A stretch of 55,066 bases of DNA, from positions 1-55,066 of the forward strand of contig PBLL01000025.1 in NCBI GenBank assembly GCA_002721755.1. Reading direction: 5' to 3'. Position 1 is the first letter of the stretch. Each line of letters starts with the position of its first letter. The notes below the pieces were generated by a model. That model did no database searches, was not told where the DNA came from, and saw only the letters and a list, made by a program, of their open reading frames with translations. Source of the stretch: Actinomycetota bacterium. GTDB lineage: Bacteria > Actinomycetota > Acidimicrobiia > Acidimicrobiales > MedAcidi-G1. Both the position numbers and the translations under genes were made by a program. This document shows, in pieces, positions 18,070 to 26,568 of this stretch.

Positions 18070-19218
18070 CTATTCAGCTAGGAGAGTCTTCATGAGTTCG
18101 TGACCTTTAACTAAAGGTAATTCTGAAACACCAGTTTCGGTGAAAACACCTCCGTCTGAATCTTTTTGTGAATCAAATAACAAATAAGGAACGGGGTCTG
18201 GCGTATGCGTTCGAAGTGTTAGAGGCGTCGCGTGATCAGGAAGCATCAGTAATCTCCATGGTCCCATCGAATCCAAGCCGGAAACTAAGTCACCTAGAAT
18301 GCGAGCGTCCCAATTTTCGAGTGATTCAACCTTGGCTTCAACGTCGCCAGCATGACCAGCTTCATCGGTCGCCTCAACATGAATTATGAACAAATCTAAA
18401 CCATCTTCGAGCTCTTTTAGGGCTATGTCTCTCTTGCCTTCATAATCCGTGTCATACCAGCCGGTTGCGCCTGGGATATCGCACACCTTCATGTCCGCCA
18501 GCTTTCCAATGCCTCTGACCAGATCAACTGCCGTAACTAAGCCTGCATTTACCCCATTAACCTCAAAAAAAGATGGAAGTTGTGGTTGAGTTCCCTGTCC
18601 CCACAACCATATGCCCGTTGCATCTAAACCTGATTGCGACAGTATTTCCTCGGATGCACGCATCAGATCTGAGATATCTTCACCAGATGACCCAGAAGGC
18701 AACACCACCTGACTACCTGTTAAATCATGGGGAGGAACACAATCAGCGTCAGCAAAATATCTAGGTGCAATCATTGCATGACGAAAACTCACACCCGGCA
18801 AAAAATAAATCCCTTCATCAGGTTTACCTAATTTTTTGTCTATCTCAGCAATGACTTCTGCAGCTTCATCTGAAGAAGGATTACCACCCGCGTAATCAAC
18901 CATTACACCATCAACTATTTTCACCAAATTGCATCTAAAAGCTGTTTGATCTGATCGCAATTTTACTCCCAGAGCAGCAACTTCAATTGGAGCACGGCCT
19001 GTATGGTACTGACTTGGGTCATAACCAAAGATTGACATGTTGCCCACGTCGCTCCCTGGTGGCATACCACTCGGAATGACTTCCGCGCGACCTAAAGTGC
19101 TTCTCACAGCAAGCGCGTCAAGATTTGGCATGCTGGCAACCTCTAGAGGAGTCTTACCACCAAGTTCTGGAACAGGTAAATCGGCACAACCATCTGGTAC
19201 GCAAATTACGTATTTCAT
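18070..19218 (-). CDS. ApgM-family phosphoglycerate-mutase-like protein; candidate alternative homoserine kinase
   Basis: 382 residues of the alkaline-phosphatase superfamily. MKYVICVPDGCADLP holds the first metal Asp (Asp9), PPGSDVGNMSIFGYDP the nucleophile Ser (Ser56), then YHTGRAPIEVAALG, IHVEATDEAGHAGD and LPDHATP supply further metal ligands. The family includes 2,3-BPG-independent phosphoglycerate mutase of archaeal type and the subgroup modelled as a proposed homoserine kinase (TIGR02535). It follows thrC by 28 bases in the argS-lysA-hom-thrC run, exactly where thrB stands in most actinobacteria, and no GHMP-type ThrB is in the window. Homoserine kinase is the favoured role; a glycolytic mutase remains possible. 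Confidence 0.8.
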   Translation of the reverse strand: MKYVICVPDGCADLPVPELGGKTPLEVASMPNLDALAVRSTLGRAEVIPSGMPPGSDVGNMSIFGYDPSQYHTGRAPIEVAALGVKLRSDQTAFRCNLVKIVDGVMVDYAGGNPSSDEAAEVIAEIDKKLGKPDEGIYFLPGVSFRHAMIAPRYFADADCVPPHDLTGSQVVLPSGSSGEDISDLMRASEEILSQSGLDATGIWLWGQGTQPQLPSFFEVNGVNAGLVTAVDLVRGIGKLADMKVCDIPGATGWYDTDYEGKRDIALKELEDGLDLFIIHVEATDEAGHAGDVEAKVESLENWDARILGDLVSGLDSMGPWRLLMLPDHATPLTLRTHTPDPVPYLLFDSQKDSDGGVFTETGVSELPLVKGHELMKTLLAE

Positions 19219-19246
19219 AATTTTCTCATCAAAAAAATAACTTTTA

Positions 19247-20656
19247 TCATGTCACCTGTTTTCCTGAATCTATTCTGGAACAACTCTTCACATGATCTTT
19301 CACTATTTCTAAATTATTTGGCAATCGAGTTAGAAACTCTGGACGCTCATGCAAATCGGCCAGTCGATCAGGAAGAGGTGGACAATAGCCAAGAGCCCGT
19401 TCAACCGCTTGAGGAAATTTAGCTGGATGTGCTGTAGCAAGACAAACAATTGGAACTTCTGGGTCGTTTTTTTTGTCTCGATGGGAGCGTGCAGCCAAAA
19501 CTCCTATAGATGAATGCGGATCAAGAACTATCCCTGATTTTTCTGATTCTGTGGAAATGCAATTAACTACTTCTTCGTCATCGAAACTGTAACCTTTCCA
19601 TGCATTGGAAAACTTTGCCTCCACATCGGGACCCACATCTATATTCCCGTTTGAACGAAACTTTTCAAAAAGACTATTCACCTCTTCACCTTTTCTTCCT
19701 AGAAGTTCAAAAATGAGCCTTTCTAAATTCGATGAGATCTGTATATCCATACTCGGTGAAAGAGTTGGGATAACTTCACTGATCTCCATTCCACCTGTGT
19801 TGAAAAACTGTGTGAGAATATCGTTTTTATTGCTTGCAACTAGCAGCCTTGGAATATTCAAACCACAATTTCGTGCCGCGTGACCAGCAAATACATTTCC
19901 GAAATTTCCAGTTGGCACCGAAAAAATTACTGGCTGTTCATAAGAACCGAGTTTTTCAGAAGCAACCACATAGTAAACAATTTGAGCCATCACCCTCGCC
20001 CAGTTAATTGAGTTAACAGCACCTAGTTTCAAACTATTTCTGTACTCGAGATCATTGAACATCGCTTTAACCAAATCTTGACAGTCATCAAAGGTTCCTT
20101 CAATGGCAACGTTGTGAACATTGAAAGAATCAACAGTAGTCATCTGTTTTCGTTGCACATCAGAAACTCTGTCCGCCGGGTGGAGAATAACTATGTCCAA
20201 ATTCTGTCTATCCTTGCAGGCTTCAATCGCTGCTGAACCTGTATCTCCAGAAGTTGCTCCCACGATTGTCAGATGCTCTCCCCTGGTGCTTAATTCGTGA
20301 TCGAATAGTCTTCCCACTAACTGCAAAGCAATATCTTTAAAAGCAAGGGTCGGTCCATGAAATAACTCCATCAAGAAAATTTGATCATCTAACTCAATCA
20401 AAGGAACCACTTCTTGGGCATCAAATGAACTATAAGCATCGTGAATAATTTGCTTGAGTATTTGTTCATCGAGACTTCCCTCGGTAAACAAGCTCATTAC
20501 TTCGAAAGCAGTTTCCAGATAGTCGCCACTTCCCGAACTCTGCAATGATGGCCATTCATACGGAACGTACAAACCTCCATCATCTGCTAAGCCTGTCAAC
20601 AAAGCTTCACTAAAGGTTTTTTCTGGTGCTAAACCTCTTGTGCTTACATACCTCAC
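19247..20656 (-). CDS. thrC: Threonine synthase
   Basis: 469 residues, the long (yeast/E. coli-like) form. The N-terminus MRYVSTRGLAPEKTFSEALL and DDGGLYVP are typical of it. The PLP lysine is Lys107 in HGPTLAFKDIALQL, and the phosphate loop is VGATSGDTGSAAIEA; SVPTGNFGNVFAGHAAR is also diagnostic. It converts O-phosphohomoserine to threonine, so the cell needs a homoserine kinase. GTG start with AAGGGG upstream. Between hom (14 bases) and the ApgM-family gene (28 bases). Confidence 0.96.
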   Translation of the reverse strand: MRYVSTRGLAPEKTFSEALLTGLADDGGLYVPYEWPSLQSSGSGDYLETAFEVMSLFTEGSLDEQILKQIIHDAYSSFDAQEVVPLIELDDQIFLMELFHGPTLAFKDIALQLVGRLFDHELSTRGEHLTIVGATSGDTGSAAIEACKDRQNLDIVILHPADRVSDVQRKQMTTVDSFNVHNVAIEGTFDDCQDLVKAMFNDLEYRNSLKLGAVNSINWARVMAQIVYYVVASEKLGSYEQPVIFSVPTGNFGNVFAGHAARNCGLNIPRLLVASNKNDILTQFFNTGGMEISEVIPTLSPSMDIQISSNLERLIFELLGRKGEEVNSLFEKFRSNGNIDVGPDVEAKFSNAWKGYSFDDEEVVNCISTESEKSGIVLDPHSSIGVLAARSHRDKKNDPEVPIVCLATAHPAKFPQAVERALGYCPPLPDRLADLHERPEFLTRLPNNLEIVKDHVKSCSRIDSGKQVT

Positions 20657-20670
20657 TTACACCCCTTGAC

Positions 20671-21975
20671 TTAATCGATTCCGATAACCCTTAGGACGGT
20701 TCCTATGTTTCTAACAATTTTCAATTTGTCCAAAGCACCTATTGCAGCTTGGAAACTACTCTCAAGTGCCTTATGAGTAATAAAGATAAGCCTTGCTTCA
20801 CTTTCGAGACCTTCTTGCTCCATTGACTGTATCGACACATTCTGCTCCCCCAGAACAGCTGCTACTTGTGCCAAAACACCAGGTTGGTCTTCTACCTCTA
20901 CTTCAAAAAAATACTGAGTCTCCAAATCAGCGATTGGTGAAATATTTATAGAAGTGAAATCTCCAATTGAAGCTGCACTAGATCTTTTTATATTGCAGGA
21001 AGCATCAATCAAGTCTCCCAACACGGCTGAAGCCGTGGGTGGACCCCCAGCGCCTCTGCCATAGAACATCAGCTCCCCTACTGAATCTCCTTCAACAAAA
21101 ATCGCATTGAAACTCTCCTGAACATTAGCCAATGGATGGGTTAACGGGACCATGCTGGGATGCACGCGAACACATAGAGACTCTGCACCGTTACTCTCTT
21201 GCTTTTCCACTATTGCCAACAGCTTTATACAGTGACCCAAACGGTGAGCGAATTCTATATCTTCAGGGGTTATCTCTGTAATGCCTTCCACATACACGTC
21301 ATCGGAATTAACACGACCTCCAAATGCGAGACTTGCAATTATTGCAGCTTTGGCTGCCGCGTCATGACCTCCGACATCTGCTGTTGGGTCACTTTCTGCA
21401 TAACCGAGCTTTTGGGCTTCTTCAAGAGCATCTGCAAATGACATTCCCTCTTTGGTCATTTTTGTAAGAATAAAATTTGTTGTCCCGTTCACTATCCCCA
21501 TAACTCTGATAATCGGTTCTCCTGCTAAAGATTCACGTAATGGACGAATGATAGGTATTCCACCTGCCACAGCAGCTTCAAACAAAAGATCAACACCTGA
21601 CTGGTCTGCTAATGCATACAACTCTTCTCCATGTGCAGCTAAAAGTTCTTTGTTCGCTGTAACTACAGGTTTTCCCAACTCAAGTGCTTTGGAGATCAAT
21701 TCTCTGGAAGGGTCAATACCCCCCATTACCTCAACAACAACATCAACGTCAGCACTTTCAACGACCTGTTTCGGATCGTCAGTAAATAGAGTCGGGTCAA
21801 TCGGCGCAGTGCGAGATTTAGAGACATCACGTACAGACACCATGGCGACATCAATCACCAATCCTGTACGTTGAGAAATCACCTCTCTCTGTTCATGAAT
21901 TAACTCGAGGAGAGAAGTTCCTACTGTTCCGCAACCTAAAAGCCCAATATTGACATTAACTTGTTCCATACTCAT
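20671..21975 (-). CDS. hom: Homoserine dehydrogenase
   Basis: 434 residues. NAD(P)-binding start NIGLLGCGTVGTSLLEL, catalytic region GIVNGTTNFILTKM and KLGYAESDPTADVGGHDAAAK, and a C-terminal ACT domain from about residue 350 (FFEVEVEDQPGVLAQVAAVL) that is expected to mediate threonine feedback inhibition. It reduces aspartate semialdehyde to homoserine. No aspartokinase fusion. A small hairpin (ACGGT/ACCGT) lies just upstream of the start but has no evident attenuator features. Confidence 0.96.
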   Translation of the reverse strand: MSMEQVNVNIGLLGCGTVGTSLLELIHEQREVISQRTGLVIDVAMVSVRDVSKSRTAPIDPTLFTDDPKQVVESADVDVVVEVMGGIDPSRELISKALELGKPVVTANKELLAAHGEELYALADQSGVDLLFEAAVAGGIPIIRPLRESLAGEPIIRVMGIVNGTTNFILTKMTKEGMSFADALEEAQKLGYAESDPTADVGGHDAAAKAAIIASLAFGGRVNSDDVYVEGITEITPEDIEFAHRLGHCIKLLAIVEKQESNGAESLCVRVHPSMVPLTHPLANVQESFNAIFVEGDSVGELMFYGRGAGGPPTASAVLGDLIDASCNIKRSSAASIGDFTSINISPIADLETQYFFEVEVEDQPGVLAQVAAVLGEQNVSIQSMEQEGLESEARLIFITHKALESSFQAAIGALDKLKIVRNIGTVLRVIGID

Positions 21976-22029
21976 ACGGTACTTGCCAGAAGACCGTAGT
22001 CAGGTATTGTTTTTAACTTCTTTTATATG

Positions 22030-23304
22030 TTAAATGTCACGTCTAATTAAATCTTCATATGATTCACGAGCTACGACCATTCGTGGTGACCCATCAGACA
22101 CAAAAACTACTGCTGGTCTGAGCACCTGATTGTAATTTGAGCCCATCGAATAACCGTAAGCACCTGTCACAGGGGTTGCGAGAATATCTCCAACTACTAG
22201 GTCATCAGGCACCCATGCTTCTTTGATTAGAACATCTCCGGATTCACAGTGTTTTCCTACAAGACGTACAACATTTTGACGTGTTGCTTGATTCGCGCGC
22301 GGCAAAAAAGTTTCATAACCGGAACCATAAAGAACCGGTCTTGGATTATCGCTCATCCCTCCGTCAACTGAAACATAGGTTCTGTAGTCGGGAACTTCCT
22401 TTATTGTTCCAACCGTATAAAGGGTTACAGCGGCGCTAGCAACTATGGACCTGCCAGGCTCTGAACTAACCAAAGACTTGACCCCAGCTTTTTTGCAAGC
22501 ATCAAGAATAGCTTCTGCCCAATCTTTTATGGAAGGAGCAGCTTCACCTTCAACGTAGGGAACTCCCAGGCCTCCGCCAACAGACAATTCAGGGAAATCA
22601 AAAGGAGCGGCAAATTCGGCTAAAACCCCAACAGCTTTTGCAAATGGTTCAACATCGAAAACCTGACTGCCTATATGGGCATGTAGTCCAAACAACTCTA
22701 GATGAGGCGATCTTCTAACCCTTTCAACAGCCTCTGCAGCTAAACCAGATTTAACTGTAAAGCCAAATTTCGAATCCTCTTGACCTGTGGACACAAATTC
22801 GTGGGTATGAGCTTCAACACCAGGTGTAACTCTTAGAAGAATTTTGGCTGATACACCCGAATCAGCGCACAATTGATCTAATCGGTCAAGTTCATTGAAA
22901 GAATCAACTACGATGCGACCTACACCTTCTCTGAGTGCCATGTTGAGCTCTTCAAGACTTTTGTTATTTCCATGCATAACTATTCGCTCGCCGGGAACAT
23001 CAGCTCTTCGTGCTATGAATAACTCACCACCAGTTGCAACATCAAGATTCATCCCCTCCTGATAAGCGAGTCTTGCCATTTCAGTGCAAAGAAAAGCTTT
23101 TGTGGCATAGGCGACATTCCCATCGAATGCCTCAACCGCTTCACGGCATCTCGATCGCAAATGAATTTCATCGTAAACAAAAAGTGGTGTTCCGAATTCT
23201 TTCGCTAGTTCCACTAGATCGCATCCACCTATAAGAGTGCGTTCTCCTGACGAGATATCTGTGTTATCTGGCAAAAGTCCACGAATAATCGGGCCTGCCA
23301 TCAT
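22030..23304 (-). CDS. lysA: Diaminopimelate decarboxylase
   Basis: 424 residues of the alanine-racemase-fold PLP decarboxylase family. The PLP lysine is Lys69 in VAYATKAFLCTEMARL; GGGLGVPYVEGE, EPGRSIVASA, SVDGGMSDNPRP and the active-site Cys in KHCESGDVL all match LysA. It decarboxylates meso-diaminopimelate to lysine. Its ATG overlaps the argS stop by 4 bases, so it is translationally coupled to argS. Confidence 0.96.
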   Translation of the reverse strand: MMAGPIIRGLLPDNTDISSGERTLIGGCDLVELAKEFGTPLFVYDEIHLRSRCREAVEAFDGNVAYATKAFLCTEMARLAYQEGMNLDVATGGELFIARRADVPGERIVMHGNNKSLEELNMALREGVGRIVVDSFNELDRLDQLCADSGVSAKILLRVTPGVEAHTHEFVSTGQEDSKFGFTVKSGLAAEAVERVRRSPHLELFGLHAHIGSQVFDVEPFAKAVGVLAEFAAPFDFPELSVGGGLGVPYVEGEAAPSIKDWAEAILDACKKAGVKSLVSSEPGRSIVASAAVTLYTVGTIKEVPDYRTYVSVDGGMSDNPRPVLYGSGYETFLPRANQATRQNVVRLVGKHCESGDVLIKEAWVPDDLVVGDILATPVTGAYGYSMGSNYNQVLRPAVVFVSDGSPRMVVARESYEDLIRRDI

Positions 23305-24941
23305 CGATCTCCTTCTTCGTCTTGAATTTCATCACGCCACATTTCTTCAGGTGCACTTACCCCAAGTAAATGCATTCCAACTTCCAATCCAATTAAAGCA
23401 GCTTGCATTAAAACAAATCGTGCTTGCGTCAAAGAAGGCTCTACATCGTCACCAAGAACACGACAATCATGGTAAAAACCGTGAAGATCACCAGCGAAAT
23501 CGCGTAGCCATGTTGTTATTTGATGAGGAGCCAACTCACGAGTGGCCCGTGCAACAATGTCTGGCAACTCATGCAATGATCTAATTAGTGACAATTCCCT
23601 GTGATGTTGAAGTTGTGACAAGTCAACTGCTGAAAGAGGAATGGGTGCAAAGCCAACTTGGTCGGCTTTTTTCATCATTGAACGAATCCGAGCATAAGCA
23701 TATTGGACATAAAAAACAGGATTCTCATTTGCTCTTCTTGAAACCAAATCCAAATCAAATGTTTGTGTCGTGTCTATTGATTGCAACAAATAAGTGAAAC
23801 GTGCCGCATCAGGACCTACTTCTTTCACTACTTCAGAAAGTTCGACGATGTCACCAGTTCTTTTAGAGAGTTTTACCTCTTCCCCTGAGCGCTGAAGATT
23901 TACCATCTGGGTGACTTCTACATCCAGTCTTGCAGGATCATGACCTAACGACTCAACCGCTGCTTTCATTCGTGTGATATATCCATGATGATCGGCACCC
24001 CAAACATTTACGAGGCGCTCAGCTCTAACTAGCTTGTCGAGATGATACGCAACATCTGGCAACAAATATGTGTATTCTCCATCTGATTTAACTAGAACTC
24101 GGTCTTTATCATCACCGTATTCTGTACTTTTCAGCCAAACAGCACCATCTTTGTGATAAGAAGCATTTGCCTCCCCTAACATTGTGAGAGTCTCTTCAAT
24201 CGCTCCGGACTCAACCATCGAAGTTTCGCTAAACCATGAGTCGAATTCTATGTTTAGATCACTTAATACTTCTTTATGAGCATCAAGGGCTCTTTGCTTT
24301 CCCCAAACAAAAGGATCATCATCTTCGGAAATTTCATCAGCCCATTCCTTTATATAAGCACCGTGATATCCATCTTCTGGGATATCTCTTCCGGAAACAC
24401 AAGCTGCTAAAGAAGAAGCAAACAAATCCATCTGGGTACCTCGGTCATTTACATAAAACTCTCTAGAGACCGAATATCCTGACCTTTCCAAAAGTCTGGC
24501 AACTGAATCGCCGTAACAAGCTCCCCTTCCATGTCCGGCATGCAAAGGTCCGGTCGGATTAGCGCTTACAAATTCAACAATTACTTTCCTGCCTTCGCCT
24601 TCTTCCAAACGCGCCCAATTCTCTGAACCAGCATTCACCACTTGAACCAAAACATCGTGAAGCCAAGATTTGTTTAAATAAAAATTTATAAATCCAGGTC
24701 CTGCAACTTCAATTTCAGAAATACCTTCTAAAGAAAGCTCCTCTAAGACTCTTTTAAATTCGTTTGCTAAATCGCGTGGATTTGATCCTGCTTTTTTGGC
24801 TGCGGCTAAAGCAATATTTGTTGACCAGTCTCCGTGTTCGCTATTTGCGGGTCTTTCTAGATGGATCTCACCTGACATCTCAAGATCCAAACTTGACAAC
24901 GCTTCCTGTATCAGATTCTTAATACTTTCGCGAACGTCCAT
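23301..24941 (-). CDS. argS: Arginyl-tRNA synthetase
   Basis: 546 residues. The N-terminal Add-1 domain is followed by the HIGH signature as HAGH (134-137 in ANPTGPLHAGHGRG), a KMSK-like loop KLSKRTGDIVELS, and a C-terminal DALR anticodon-binding domain beginning near VQYAYARIRSM. Class I synthetase charging tRNA-Arg. First gene of the amino-acid block on the minus strand; a tRNA-Arg gene is elsewhere in this window. argS-lysA pairing is classic for actinobacteria. Confidence 0.97.
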   Translation of the reverse strand: MDVRESIKNLIQEALSSLDLEMSGEIHLERPANSEHGDWSTNIALAAAKKAGSNPRDLANEFKRVLEELSLEGISEIEVAGPGFINFYLNKSWLHDVLVQVVNAGSENWARLEEGEGRKVIVEFVSANPTGPLHAGHGRGACYGDSVARLLERSGYSVSREFYVNDRGTQMDLFASSLAACVSGRDIPEDGYHGAYIKEWADEISEDDDPFVWGKQRALDAHKEVLSDLNIEFDSWFSETSMVESGAIEETLTMLGEANASYHKDGAVWLKSTEYGDDKDRVLVKSDGEYTYLLPDVAYHLDKLVRAERLVNVWGADHHGYITRMKAAVESLGHDPARLDVEVTQMVNLQRSGEEVKLSKRTGDIVELSEVVKEVGPDAARFTYLLQSIDTTQTFDLDLVSRRANENPVFYVQYAYARIRSMMKKADQVGFAPIPLSAVDLSQLQHHRELSLIRSLHELPDIVARATRELAPHQITTWLRDFAGDLHGFYHDCRVLGDDVEPSLTQARFVLMQAALIGLEVGMHLLGVSAPEEMWRDEIQDEEGDR

Positions 24942-24964
24942 TATGATCTCCGATGAAATTTTAC

Positions 24965-24980
24965 AACGCCTTTAGGCGTT
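24965..24980 (-). promoter_or_regulatory. Hairpin upstream of argS
   Basis: Arms AACGCC and GGCGTT with a 4-base loop, 24 bases before the argS start. No T-run follows on the minus strand, so a leader structure is likelier than a terminator. No tRNA-like or T-box features were seen in the 134-base gap. Confidence 0.3.
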
Positions 24981-25058
24981 ATAGGTCCCCAAAGATATTA
25001 CAGGACATAAGTCTGTCTGGCGAAAGACTTTATTTAAAGAACTATTTTTCAGTTGGGT

Positions 25059-25082
25059 AAAAATATAGAAGCTTTTTAAGCT
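25059..25082 (-). terminator. Weak intrinsic terminator overlapping the end of the small beta-rich gene
   Basis: On the minus strand AGCTT-AAA-AAGCT is followed by CTATATTTTT. The stem has only five pairs and includes the stop codon, so this is tentative. Confidence 0.3.
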
Positions 25083-25411
25083 CTTGAGCCTTCAAACGTT
25101 GCCGTTCCAAAAGCTCCAAGTTTGGCTTCGCCACTAATCTGGTCGCCGTCAATTGTCGCTGTTGCTTCAATTGTTATCGGCATTGGTTGTGTCATGTTTA
25201 CTGTCCACGAAAGGTTATCTCCGTCTACAGTGCCATTTTCTAGTTCCATGCTCCCCTGCGGACCTGACATGCTACCCGTAAGGGTATTTCCATCAGAAGC
25301 AAGTTCAAGAGTTCCTGCTTGAGCCCCCATAGGACTGTTAAGTGTTACATTCCACGTACCGTCAGCACTCAATTTTTTTCCTCCATTAGCTAATTGTCTG
25401 CTTTCACGCAT
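25076..25411 (-). CDS. Small beta-strand-rich hypothetical protein
   Basis: 111 residues with no signal peptide or cysteines. It consists of short amphipathic strands with repeated Gly-rich turns: TWNVTLNSPMGAQAGTLELA, LTGSMSGPQGSMELENG, VDGDNLSWTVNM, IDGDQISGEAKLGAFG. The pattern suggests a small beta-barrel, lipocalin-like domain. No ribosome binding site stands out and the function is unknown. It lies downstream of the DMT transporter gene on the same strand. Confidence 0.65.
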   Translation of the reverse strand: MRESRQLANGGKKLSADGTWNVTLNSPMGAQAGTLELASDGNTLTGSMSGPQGSMELENGTVDGDNLSWTVNMTQPMPITIEATATIDGDQISGEAKLGAFGTATFEGSRA

Positions 25412-25467
25412 AAACGTAGATCAAAAACTCTATTTATTCACATACGGGATCAACTTTATTTTTCAGA

Positions 25468-26385
25468 TCAACTATCTGTATTCGTTGCACTTCTTTCACT
25501 CTCAGAAACGACATCATCTCTTGTCACGATTACTAATGCAAAAATGACGGCACCGCCTCCTATTACCTGTAGGAGTGAAATGTTCTGATCAAGAAAGATC
25601 CAAGCACCCCCTGCAGATAGGACTGGAATAGCCAGCATTAGTAGACCCGCGAGACTCAATGAAACGTGTAAATGAGCCCAATTCATCAGGAAATGGCCAC
25701 TTCCCGGAACCGCCAACAAAACCAGTATCCAAAGAAACTCATTTTGAGTAAGGTCTGGAAAACCTGACGTTGAGCTTTGAAAAATAATTAGAAAGGGAAG
25801 CAAACCTATTGAGCCTATAAACATCGCCAAAGTCTGCAAAGTGAAAGTATCGATGTGAGCTCGAACTGATTTGACTGCAACAAAATAGGCAGAAAATAAA
25901 ATCATCGCAATTAAAGCAAGCAGATCTCCTACAGGACTCCATGAAACATCGCTGCTTGAGCCTAAAACAACTACAGCAACTCCCCCGGTTGCGAAGATAG
26001 AAATTCCTATCAATCTCTTTGTTATAACTTCTCCAAATTTTCCACCTGCGACGATTATCAAAACAATTGGTTGTAGAGCACCGATAATTGTCGCGTTTGC
26101 GACTGTAGTGATATTCAAAGCTGAAAAAAATACTGCTATCTCAGCACAAAAAAGCACTGCTACAGGAAATGCAAGTTTTATTTGTGGCCAACTTAACCTT
26201 TTACCTACAGAAAAAAAGATCACACCGTAAACAATTGCTCCCAAAAATTGTCTCCAGAATGCTATTTCTATACCTGACAGATCAAGACGAGCGACGATCA
26301 CATTCCCAGCCGACCAACAAACAACTGCGGAAACTGCAGCTAAACGCCCCAAGTGAGTAAAAGTCATTGAAGAAACTCTCATCAT
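25468..26385 (-). CDS. EamA/DMT-superfamily membrane transporter
   Basis: 305 residues, with about ten hydrophobic segments in two EamA repeats (for example LGRLAAVSAVVCWSAGNVIV near the start, and LLALIAMILFSAYFVAVKSV opening the second repeat). Proteins of this family export or exchange small metabolites such as amino acids across the cytoplasmic membrane; the substrate cannot be predicted. The C-terminus is polar and cytosolic (RDDVVSESERSATNTDS). Divergent from the phnD-like operon with a 183-base shared upstream region. Confidence 0.85.
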   Translation of the reverse strand: MMRVSSMTFTHLGRLAAVSAVVCWSAGNVIVARLDLSGIEIAFWRQFLGAIVYGVIFFSVGKRLSWPQIKLAFPVAVLFCAEIAVFFSALNITTVANATIIGALQPIVLIIVAGGKFGEVITKRLIGISIFATGGVAVVVLGSSSDVSWSPVGDLLALIAMILFSAYFVAVKSVRAHIDTFTLQTLAMFIGSIGLLPFLIIFQSSTSGFPDLTQNEFLWILVLLAVPGSGHFLMNWAHLHVSLSLAGLLMLAIPVLSAGGAWIFLDQNISLLQVIGGGAVIFALVIVTRDDVVSESERSATNTDS

Positions 26386-26441
26386 TGAACAATAGAACTG
26401 ATTTAGATCCGAATTAGGAGCTTTTTGAAATAATTTCCGAA

Positions 26442-26459
26442 TTAACTCCTGTCAGTTAA
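26442..26459 (+). promoter_or_regulatory. Inverted repeat TTAACT-N6-AGTTAA upstream of phnD
   Basis: Perfect 6-base arms with a 6-base spacer in the divergent DMT/phnD intergenic region, about 110 bases before the phnD start. A flanking octamer CCGAATTA occurs at 26409 and again at 26438. Operator-like, function unknown. Confidence 0.35.
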
Positions 26460-26472
26460 TCAAAAGTTCATT
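26455..26472 (+). promoter_or_regulatory. Possible PHO-box-like direct repeat
   Basis: GTTAATC and GTTCATT are spaced so that units repeat every 11 bases, each matching 5 of 7 positions of the GTTCACC unit bound by PhoP in Streptomyces. Only two imperfect units, so weak, but the position in front of a phosphonate/phosphate-type importer is apt. Confidence 0.25.
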
Positions 26473-26524
26473 TCGCTGAAAGTGGTATCTGTGGGTTTTA
26501 TTTACTAGTGTTTGCTTAAGTTTC

Positions 26525-26542
26525 GCTATAAGTGTTTATAGC
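26525..26542 (+). promoter_or_regulatory. Inverted repeat GCTATAA-GTGT-TTATAGC before phnD
   Basis: Perfect 7-base arms with a 4-base centre, ending 26 bases before the phnD ATG. The TATAA-like arms could overlap the -10 region, so an operator or a short leader hairpin are both possible. Confidence 0.4.
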
Positions 26543-26568
26543 TTCAAAATTCAAAATTGGAGATTTGA

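Noticed and set aside
21950-21975. Hairpin next to the hom start considered as a threonine/methionine attenuator or riboswitch
   Set aside because: Only 6 pairs, no T-run, no leader peptide or known riboswitch core.
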